From NCBI GenBank assembly GCA_947304695.1, contig CAMZBS010000106.1, positions 1-5,243 of the forward strand: a stretch of 5,243 bases of DNA, given 5' to 3'. The position numbers and the translations under genes were made by a program. Each line of letters opens with the position of its first letter. Within the stretch, counting starts at the first letter, position 1. Shown piece after piece: positions 1-5,243 of this stretch. This DNA is from an uncultured Prevotella sp. (lineage in GTDB: Bacteria; Bacteroidota; Bacteroidia; Bacteroidales; Bacteroidaceae). The notes under the pieces are model-generated. The model did no database searches. It saw only the letters and a program-made list of their open reading frames with translations, and was not told the origin of the DNA.

Positions 1-956
1 ATGGCAAGACGCAGTATGGTCTTGTGGTATGTGCTCATACCGACGACTATATGGCTGGCCGCATCAAGAAGCACGAGCTGACCCGTCGCGACAAGGAGGA
101 AGACCGCATGAAGCATGTGCGTGTGAACAATGCCAACATCGAGCCGGTGTTCTTCGCCTATCCTGACAATGCGGTGCTCAACGCGCTCATCATGCGTTAT
201 GCCAAGACTGAACCCGAGTATGACTTCATTGCACCAATTGACGGCTTCCGTCATCAGTTCTGGGTAATCAGCGACGAGCAGGATATGCAAACTATCACCG
301 ATGAGTTTGCAAAAATGCCCACCATGTATATTGCCGACGGCCACCATCGTTCGGCTGCTGCCGCCCTTGTGGGTGCAGAAAAACAAAAACAGAACCCCAA
401 CCACACTGGCAAGGAAGAGTACAACTACTTCATGGCCGTGTGCTTCCAGGCATCTCAGCTCACCATCCTCGACTATAACCGTGTGGTAAAAGATCTCAAC
501 GGCTTGTCGTCGGAAGAGTTCCTGGCTGCCCTTGAGAAGAACTTCACTGTTGAGGACAAGGGAATGGAGATCTATAAGCCCCAGCAGTTGCATGAGTTCT
601 CGCTCTACTTGGACGGACATTGGTACAGCTTGAAGGCCAAGGAGGGCACCTACGACAACAACGACCCTATTGGTGTGCTCGATGTTGACATCTCCAGCCG
701 CTTGATTCTCGATGAGATACTCAACATAGGAGACCTGCGCAGCAGTCAGCGCATTGACTTCGTGGGTGGTCTACGCGGACTGGGCGAATTGAAACGCCGT
801 GTTGACAATGGCGAGATGCGCATGGCCCTGGCCCTCTATCCCGTTTCCATGCAGCAGATTATGGATATTGCCGACAGCGGAAAGATCATGCCGCCAAAGG
901 CAACGTGGTTTGAGCCGAAGCTGCGCAGTGGGCTTGTCATCCACAAACTCAGTTAA
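1..956 (+). CDS. DUF1015 family protein (COG4198-like), 5' end cut by window edge
   Basis: The frame is open from the left edge (first whole codon at 3) to TAA at 954-956, giving about 317 visible residues. Family members are usually near 410 residues, so roughly the first 90-100 are missing. A GTG at 24 is internal, because the codons before it (GKTQYGL) already match the family. Family landmarks visible are GRIKKHELTR with KEEDRMKHV soon after (about nt 57-125), the hallmark ADGHHR at nt 333-350, and the C-terminal MPPKATWFEPKLRSGL ending just before the stop. No signal peptide or membrane segment is seen in this part, so a cytosolic protein is expected. The biochemical function is not established. 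The DGHHR motif recalls the ParB/SerK-like fold, where a similar motif lies in the nucleotide/substrate site, and I recall the family sitting beside serC/serA in Bacteroidetes. Both points come from memory and would suggest a role near serine or phosphoserine metabolism only as inference. Family assignment is firm; function is open. Confidence 0.9.
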   Translation, partial: GKTQYGLVVCAHTDDYMAGRIKKHELTRRDKEEDRMKHVRVNNANIEPVFFAYPDNAVLNALIMRYAKTEPEYDFIAPIDGFRHQFWVISDEQDMQTITDEFAKMPTMYIADGHHRSAAAALVGAEKQKQNPNHTGKEEYNYFMAVCFQASQLTILDYNRVVKDLNGLSSEEFLAALEKNFTVEDKGMEIYKPQQLHEFSLYLDGHWYSLKAKEGTYDNNDPIGVLDVDISSRLILDEILNIGDLRSSQRIDFVGGLRGLGELKRRVDNGEMRMALALYPVSMQQIMDIADSGKIMPPKATWFEPKLRSGLVIHKLS

Positions 957-958
957 CA

Positions 959-1555
959 ATGGATATGTCCGACGAATATAAGACTATCAAAGGGACCAGC
1001 GAGGGATTTTACTCTGAGAAACGGAGTAAGTTCCTCGCTTTTGCCCATCATGTAGAGACTTCCGAGGAGATCAAGCAGCTGCTGGCCCAGTACAGGAAGA
1101 AGTACTACGATGCCCGCCACGTCTGCTATGCCTACATGCTGGGGGCTGACAGGACCGACTTCCGTGCCAACGACGACGGCGAACCCTCCTCGACGGCAGG
1201 CAAACCCATTCTCGGACAGATCAACAGCCATGAACTCACCGACATCCTGATTGTCGTGGTGCGCTATTATGGAGGCATTAACCTGGGCACCAGTGGCCTT
1301 ATTGTTGCCTATCGCGAGGCTGCATCCGACGCTATTGCCCATGCCGATACCGAGGTGCGGCAGGTAGAAGAAGTGGTCACCTATGACTTTCCTTACGTCA
1401 TGATGAACGATGTGATGCGCATTGTGAAGGACATGCACCCCCGTATCCTGTCGCAGACCTACGACAGCACCTGCCAGATTCGTCTCAGCATCCGTCAGTC
1501 CGAAGCCGATCAGTTGCGCCAGCGACTGCAGAAACTCAGTTTCGGACAATCCTAA
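959..1555 (+). CDS. yigZ: YigZ/IMPACT family protein (UPF0029 plus DUF1949)
   Basis: This is a complete 198-residue gene, close to the usual length of about 200 for bacterial YigZ proteins. The N-terminal IMPACT/UPF0029 domain (about residues 10-125) shows KRSKFLAFA at 21-29, DARHVCYAY at 51-59, NDDGEPSSTAGKPIL at 71-85 and the family signature RYYGGINLGTSGLIVAY at 102-118. Residues from about 135 to 195 fit the smaller ferredoxin-like DUF1949 domain. Bacterial members are cytosolic and poorly understood. Eukaryotic IMPACT modulates the Gcn2 translation-stress pathway, and a nucleic-acid or ribosome-related role is often suggested for the bacterial forms. The ATG at 959 lies 2 bases after the stop of the DUF1015 gene, so co-transcription and perhaps coupled translation are likely. 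A second ATG at 965 (MSDEYKTI) is an equally good start and would shorten the protein by two residues. All family motifs are intact. Confidence 0.93.
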   Translation: MDMSDEYKTIKGTSEGFYSEKRSKFLAFAHHVETSEEIKQLLAQYRKKYYDARHVCYAYMLGADRTDFRANDDGEPSSTAGKPILGQINSHELTDILIVVVRYYGGINLGTSGLIVAYREAASDAIAHADTEVRQVEEVVTYDFPYVMMNDVMRIVKDMHPRILSQTYDSTCQIRLSIRQSEADQLRQRLQKLSFGQS

Positions 1556-1598
1556 GCCATGTAAAGTGGGAGATGAACCTGTTTTTTGTATAATAGCA
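1556..1598. other. Short AT-rich convergent intergenic gap
   Basis: These 43 bases are the only substantial non-coding DNA in the window and separate the converging yigZ and uvrA stops. They hold a T6 run at 1582-1587, followed by an inverted repeat TATAAT-AGC-ATTATA at 1589-1603 that overlaps the uvrA stop codon (1599-1601). The stem is only six A/T pairs. The T run lies on the 5' side of the repeat on the plus strand and reads as A6 after it on the minus strand. It therefore does not have the layout of an intrinsic terminator in either direction. Transcripts from both sides presumably end here or read into each other, but no convincing terminator is visible. Confidence 0.55.
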
Positions 1599-4427
1599 TT
1601 ATAACATCTGTTTCAGATACTGGCCGGTGATGCTGTCGGGACAGGCGGCAACAGCTTCGGGCGTACCGGCAACGACCAGGCTACCACCGCGGTCGCCACC
1701 TTCGGGGCCGAGGTCGATGACGTGGTCGGCCAGTTTGATGACGTCAAGGTTGTGCTCGATGACCACAATGGTGTGACCGCGTTCGATGAGTGCCTCAAAC
1801 GAGTCCACGAGACGGTGGATGTCGTGAAAGTGCAGTCCCGTGGTGGGTTCGTCGAACACGAACATGGTTGGCTCCTGTTTTTCCTGTCCAATGAAGTAGG
1901 CTAGTTTCACACGCTGGTTCTCACCCCCGGAAAGGGTCGATGAGCTTTGTCCCAGTTTGATGTAGCCCAGCCCAACGTCTTCCAGCGGCTTCAGCCGTTT
2001 TACAATGGTCTTCTCTTTCTCTCCGAAAAACTCAATGGCCTCGCTGATGGTCATGTTGAGCACATCGTCTATGTTCTTCCCATTGTAGCGTACATCGAGG
2101 ATGTCGTGCTTAAAGCGGTGGCCGTGGCAGGCTTCGCACTCCAGCACGAGGTCGGCCATGAACTGCATCTCTACGGTGATGGTGCCTGCTCCCTTGCATT
2201 CGTCGCAGCGTCCGCCGTCAGTGTTAAAGGAGAAGTACTGGGCACTGAAGCCCATCTGCTGAGCCAAAGGCTGTTCGGCAAAGAGGTCGCGGATGGCATC
2301 GTAGGCTTTTACGTAAGTGGCGGGATTGCTTCGCGACGACTTGCCGATGGGGTTTTGGTCAACGAACTCAATGTGCTTGATGGCATCGATGTCACCCTCA
2401 AGACCGATGTATTCACCCGGTGCATCGCATACGTCGCCTATATGGCGTTTCATGGCAGGGTAGAGGATGCCCCTAATGAGGCTCGACTTGCCGCTGCCGC
2501 TCACACCGGTGACTACGGTCATTACGTTGAGCGGAATCTGCACGTCAATGCCCCTCAGGTTGTTCATGCGGGCTCCGTGAATGTCGATGTGGCGATTCCA
2601 CGGTCGGCGGCTTGTGGGCACAGGAATGGATTCCTGGCCGGTGAGATAGCGAAGGGTGTGGCTTCTCTCTAATTCACCACTTTTCGCTTTCCGCTCTATA
2701 CTGTCTAAACTTCCACTGAAAACGATCTCGCCTCCGAGGCGACCAGCATCGGGGCCTACATCAATGAGATAGTCGGCAGCACGCATGATTTCCTCGTCGT
2801 GCTCGACAACTATGACTGTGTTGCCCAGCGACTGAAGCTGTTTGAGCACACGGATGAGGCGGGCAGTGTCGCGGGGATGCAGGCCGATGGAAGGTTCGTC
2901 GAGGATATAGAGCGAGCCAACCAGACTGCTGCCCAGCGAGGTACAGAGGTTGATGCGTTGGCTTTCGCCGCCACTAAGAGTGTTGGAGAGTCGGTTGAGC
3001 GTGAGATAGCCAAGTCCCACATCCATAAGAAATTGTAGGCGTGAGGTGATCTCTGTGAGCAGGCGGCGAGCTATTCCGGCTTCATGGTCGTTCAGCTGTA
3101 GGTCGCGGAACCATTGGGCCAGCCGTACCACAGGCATCTGAACCAGGTCGGTGATGCTGCGTCCATCGATCTTCACATAGTTGGCCTCCGGCTTTAGCCG
3201 AGTTCCGTGGCAGGAGGGACAAGTGGTCTTGCCCCGATAGCGGCTCAGCATGACGCGGTACTGTATCTTGTACTGGTTCTCCTTCACCATCTGGAAGAAG
3301 GAGTCTATGCAGGGCTTGTCGTGCAGGTCTCTGTGGCGGTCGGACGGCAGTCCATGCCACAGCTGGTCACGCTGTCGCTGGGTGAGGTTGTAGTAAGGTT
3401 CGAAGATGGGGAAGTCGTCGTTGGCCGCATGGCGGCAAAACCAGTTTTTCCATTCGCCCATCTTCTCGCCGTTCCAGCATACCACGCAGCCGTCGTAGAC
3501 GGAGAGCGATGTGTTGGGGATGACCAGATGCTCGTCGATGCCGATGATGCTACCGAATCCCTGACATTCGGGGCAGGCTCCGGCAGGCGAGTTGAAGGAG
3601 AACAGCTGATCGGATGGTTCCTCAAAGGTCATGCCGTCGGCCTCGAAACGTGTAGAGAAATCGTAGCAGATGTTCGAGGGGGGAAACATGAGCCGCATCT
3701 CGCCTTTCCCTTCATAGAATGCAGTCTCGGCAGAGTCGGTCAGTCGGGAAATGGCGTCCTTGGCGTCGTCGACTGTGAGACGGTCGACGACAAGGTATAA
3801 GTCACTATCAGCCCCCCCTTGGGAGGAAGAATGCAGCTGGTTCGCTGCCTGTTCCAGGTAGTCATCGATGCGTGTGACCTCACCATCTGCCAAGATGCGG
3901 CTGTAGCCCTGTAGGATGTACGTCTTCAGTTGCTGTTCCAGCGTACGGTCTTCTGGTACGTGGATGGGAGCCAGGACAATATATTTGGTGCCCTTTGAGA
4001 ACTCTTGTGTCTTTGCGATGACATCCTCGGTGGAGTGCTTCCTTACCTCTTCGCCACTGACTGGCGAGAAAGTATGACCGATGCGGGCATAGAGCAGGCG
4101 CAGGTATTCGTAGATCTCCGTCGAGGTACCTACGGTGCTTCGTGGATTGCGCGAGATGACTTTCTGTTCGATGGCAATGGCGGGGGGGATGCCGCGAATG
4201 AAGTCGCACTCGGGCTTGTTCATGCGTCCCAGGAACTGGCGGGCATAGCTCGACAGGCTTTCCACGTAGCGGCGCTGGCCTTCGGCGTAGAGCGTGTCGA
4301 AAGCCAAAGACGATTTGCCGGAGCCACTGACTCCGGCAATCACCACGAATTTGTTTCGCGGAATACGCACGTCAACGTTCTTCAGGTTGTTGACGCGCGC
4401 TCCCTTGATCTCAATATATTCTTCCAA
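1599..4427 (-). CDS. uvrA: Excinuclease ABC subunit A, UvrA
   Basis: This is a complete 942-residue gene, the usual UvrA length (about 940). UvrA is the dimeric ATPase that finds bulky DNA lesions and loads UvrB in nucleotide excision repair. Both ABC modules are intact: Walker [10 protein letters not shown] at 32-40 and 641-649, signatures LSGGESQR at 484-491 and LSGGENQR at 832-839, and Walker [13 protein letters not shown] at 506-517 and [12 protein letters not shown] at 855-866. The region from about 120 to 250 is present, so the UvrB-binding domain is retained, unlike in short UvrA2 proteins. The C-terminal zinc finger is complete (C741, C744, C764, C767; CX2C-X19-CX2C). The first zinc module is odd: C285/C288 remain, but the preceding pair is replaced by EADG at 262-265, and an extra pair lies at C314/C317. 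The start is TTG, since a stop lies two codons upstream and conserved sequence begins at once. It follows uxaB by 3 bases, so no private promoter or SOS-type operator can fit between the two genes. Confidence 0.97.
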   Translation of the reverse strand: MEEYIEIKGARVNNLKNVDVRIPRNKFVVIAGVSGSGKSSLAFDTLYAEGQRRYVESLSSYARQFLGRMNKPECDFIRGIPPAIAIEQKVISRNPRSTVGTSTEIYEYLRLLYARIGHTFSPVSGEEVRKHSTEDVIAKTQEFSKGTKYIVLAPIHVPEDRTLEQQLKTYILQGYSRILADGEVTRIDDYLEQAANQLHSSSQGGADSDLYLVVDRLTVDDAKDAISRLTDSAETAFYEGKGEMRLMFPPSNICYDFSTRFEADGMTFEEPSDQLFSFNSPAGACPECQGFGSIIGIDEHLVIPNTSLSVYDGCVVCWNGEKMGEWKNWFCRHAANDDFPIFEPYYNLTQRQRDQLWHGLPSDRHRDLHDKPCIDSFFQMVKENQYKIQYRVMLSRYRGKTTCPSCHGTRLKPEANYVKIDGRSITDLVQMPVVRLAQWFRDLQLNDHEAGIARRLLTEITSRLQFLMDVGLGYLTLNRLSNTLSGGESQRINLCTSLGSSLVGSLYILDEPSIGLHPRDTARLIRVLKQLQSLGNTVIVVEHDEEIMRAADYLIDVGPDAGRLGGEIVFSGSLDSIERKAKSGELERSHTLRYLTGQESIPVPTSRRPWNRHIDIHGARMNNLRGIDVQIPLNVMTVVTGVSGSGKSSLIRGILYPAMKRHIGDVCDAPGEYIGLEGDIDAIKHIEFVDQNPIGKSSRSNPATYVKAYDAIRDLFAEQPLAQQMGFSAQYFSFNTDGGRCDECKGAGTITVEMQFMADLVLECEACHGHRFKHDILDVRYNGKNIDDVLNMTISEAIEFFGEKEKTIVKRLKPLEDVGLGYIKLGQSSSTLSGGENQRVKLAYFIGQEKQEPTMFVFDEPTTGLHFHDIHRLVDSFEALIERGHTIVVIEHNLDVIKLADHVIDLGPEGGDRGGSLVVAGTPEAVAACPDSITGQYLKQML
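3633..3644 (-). other. Degenerate first half of UvrA zinc module 1
   Basis: These codons give EADG (residues 262-265 of UvrA). They fall between FSTRF and the conserved [14 protein letters not shown], where E. coli-type UvrA has a CPxC pair. Both cysteines are absent and the stretch is about two residues shorter than the canonical form. The following pair C285/C288 is kept. The nearest other cysteines are C254, C314, C317, C331, C373 and the pair C403/C406. The loss of the pair is read directly from the sequence; the alignment to E. coli UvrA is from memory. Confidence 0.75.
3812..3818. repeat. C7/G7 homopolymer in uvrA
   Basis: Seven consecutive C on the plus strand (G on the coding strand) encode the GG of [10 protein letters not shown], about residues 204-206. 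This is a low-complexity loop in the UvrB-binding region and is probably tolerant of sequence change but not of frameshift. The frame is intact. Confidence 0.6.
4182..4188. repeat. G7/C7 homopolymer in uvrA
   Basis: Seven consecutive G on the plus strand (C on the coding strand) encode part of RGIPPAIAI, a conserved stretch near UvrA residue 80. A one-base slip here would truncate UvrA after about a tenth of its length. The frame is intact in this sequence. Confidence 0.6.
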
Positions 4428-4433
4428 TCTTTA
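4425..4433 (-). promoter_or_regulatory. uxaB stop / uvrA TTG start junction
   Basis: Read on the minus strand, the junction is TAA (4433-4431), AGA, then TTG (4427-4425), which opens [13 protein letters not shown]. Stop and start are in the same frame, so no in-frame start exists upstream of TTG. The next ATG or GTG codons lie inside the conserved first nucleotide-binding domain. This fixes TTG as the start. The 3-base spacing suggests that ribosomes finishing uxaB re-initiate on uvrA. No clear Shine-Dalgarno sequence is seen in the end of uxaB, as is usual for Bacteroidetes. Confidence 0.8.
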
Positions 4434-5243
4434 CAGTATTGTCTTCACGGCCTCGAGCATGCCCTTCTGCTGGATCAGGTCGAGGAAGTTCTTTACCATC
4501 ATGTTCAGGCCCTGAATCTTGTTCAGGTCTTCCTGCCAGATGAACTCAGCGCCGAGCACGCCGTCGGTCACCTTCTGCGTGTCCTCGGTAGCCCACAGCT
4601 CCTTCAGCAGGTCCATGATCTTTTGGTCGTCGTTGGGCACAATCTCCACACCGTCCTGACGCTTGCCACCCTTATAATAGGTAATGATAGCGGCGAGTCC
4701 GAAGACGAGTCCCTTAGGCAGCTCGCCCTTGCGCTCCAGGAAGGTCTTCACGCCAGGCAGGTCGCGTGCCTGGAACTTCGGGAACGAGTTGAGCATGATG
4801 CTCGTCACCTGGTGGTCAACAAACGGGTTGTCGAAGCGTTCCAGCACATCGCCGGCAAACTTCTCGAGCTCGTCCATCGGCAGGTCAAGCGTCTGCATCA
4901 GTTCGTCGAACTGCACCTTGTGGATGTACTTCGAGATGACCTCGTGGTTGCAGGCATCGCGCACGATGTTCACACCGCTCAGGAATGCCACAGGCGAGAG
5001 CACCGTGTGCGGGCCGTTGAGCAGCGTCACCTTACGCTTGTGGTAAGGCTCCTCGCTGGGTACGAACAGCACGTGCAGTCCAGCTTTGTCGGCGGGGAAT
5101 TCCTCGGCCACTTCCTTCGGGGCCTCGATGACCCACAGGTGGAAGTTCTCGGCCTGTACGACGAGGTTGTCGCGATATGAGATCTTCTCCTGAATCTGGG
5201 CAATCTCCTTTCGGGGGAAGCCCGGCACGATGCGGTCGACCAG
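4431..5243 (-). CDS. uxaB: Tagaturonate reductase (altronate oxidoreductase), 5' end cut by window edge
   Basis: The frame runs off the right edge without a stop. The visible part is 270 residues of a protein that is normally about 480, so most of the N-terminal Rossmann domain is outside. The first visible residues, [11 protein letters not shown], match the family's conserved stretch at the end of that domain; the GTG at 5228 is internal (the V of IVPGF). The mannitol-dehydrogenase-type C-terminal domain follows, with the catalytic K-x4-N-x2-H in [11 protein letters not shown] (K at nt 5033-5031, N at 5018-5016, H at 5009-5007). Other landmarks are [18 protein letters not shown] and KGELPKGL. 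UxaB is a cytosolic enzyme that reduces D-tagaturonate to D-altronate with NADH, between UxaC and UxaA in galacturonate breakdown, so the organism probably uses pectin. Related polyol dehydrogenases share the fold, but the NGPHT and FHLWVIEAP stretches favour UxaB. It is followed directly by uvrA, an unrelated repair gene. Confidence 0.92.
   Translation of the reverse strand: MVDRIVPGFPRKEIAQIQEKISYRDNLVVQAENFHLWVIEAPKEVAEEFPADKAGLHVLFVPSEEPYHKRKVTLLNGPHTVLSPVAFLSGVNIVRDACNHEVISKYIHKVQFDELMQTLDLPMDELEKFAGDVLERFDNPFVDHQVTSIMLNSFPKFQARDLPGVKTFLERKGELPKGLVFGLAAIITYYKGGKRQDGVEIVPNDDQKIMDLLKELWATEDTQKVTDGVLGAEFIWQEDLNKIQGLNMMVKNFLDLIQQKGMLEAVKTIL

Noticed and set aside
953..1549. Long open frame on the minus strand, almost exactly opposite yigZ
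   Set aside because: It mirrors the codon pattern of a gene with clear family motifs, and its translation has no recognisable domain. It is a shadow frame.
1582..1604. T run with a TATAAT/ATTATA inverted repeat as a terminator or -10 promoter element
   Set aside because: The stem is six A/T pairs only and the T run is on the wrong side for an intrinsic terminator on either strand. As a promoter it would point into the 3' end of uvrA with no gene to read on that strand.
1947..2672. 241-codon open frame on the plus strand inside uvrA
   Set aside because: It is antisense to the second ATPase module of UvrA, including the zinc finger, and shows no family features.
3207..3800. 197-codon open frame on the plus strand inside uvrA
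   Set aside because: It is antisense to conserved UvrA sequence, has no recognisable domain, and has no intergenic space for its own signals.
1911..4334. Similar sequence stretches repeated within uvrA (around both Walker A and both signature motifs)
   Set aside because: This is the ancient internal duplication of the two ABC modules found in every UvrA, not a recent DNA repeat.
4005..5180. 391-codon open frame on the plus strand across the uvrA/uxaB junction
   Set aside because: It lies antisense to two well-supported genes. Its translation is rich in H, V and L without motifs, as expected from the reverse of GC-biased codons.
1..5243. Search for tRNA, rRNA, CRISPR, insertion sequences, defence genes or attachment sites
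   Set aside because: Nearly all of the window is accounted for by four well-known protein families, and no repeat array, transposase or RNA gene pattern was seen on either strand.

Overview
The window looks like ordinary chromosomal DNA from a member of the Bacteroidales, most likely a Prevotella-like gut or rumen species. This is judged from remembered protein similarity, not from a search. The supporting signs are a DUF1015 protein, the Bacteroidetes-style UvrA with a start like '[20 protein letters not shown]', and a tagaturonate reductase ending in the form I recall from that group. No Shine-Dalgarno-like sequence stands out before the starts that can be seen, which fits the phylum. Base composition by eye is moderately GC-rich and even throughout. 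There is no sign of a mobile element, tRNA, rRNA or CRISPR array.

Layout: two genes on the plus strand converge on two genes on the minus strand. On the left (1-1555) is the 3' part of a DUF1015 gene, followed after 2 bases by a complete YigZ/IMPACT-family gene. A 43-base AT-rich gap (1556-1598) separates the two convergent pairs. On the right, read leftwards, is the 3' part of uxaB (tagaturonate reductase; cut by the right edge, stop at 4431), followed after 3 bases by a complete uvrA (4427-1599). Almost every base is coding.

Function: the two pairs are compact, probably co-transcribed units whose members have no obvious shared pathway. DUF1015 is uncharacterised but carries an ADGHHR motif reminiscent of ParB/SerK-type folds. 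YigZ is a conserved protein of unclear role, related to the translation regulator IMPACT. UxaB belongs to galacturonate (pectin) catabolism and UvrA to nucleotide excision repair.

The points most worth a second look are in uvrA. It must start at TTG, three bases after the uxaB stop and in the same frame. Its first zinc module has lost the usual leading cysteine pair, while an extra CxxC pair appears about 25 residues after the retained pair. It also holds 6-7 base G/C homopolymers. I found no convincing previously undescribed multi-gene system here.
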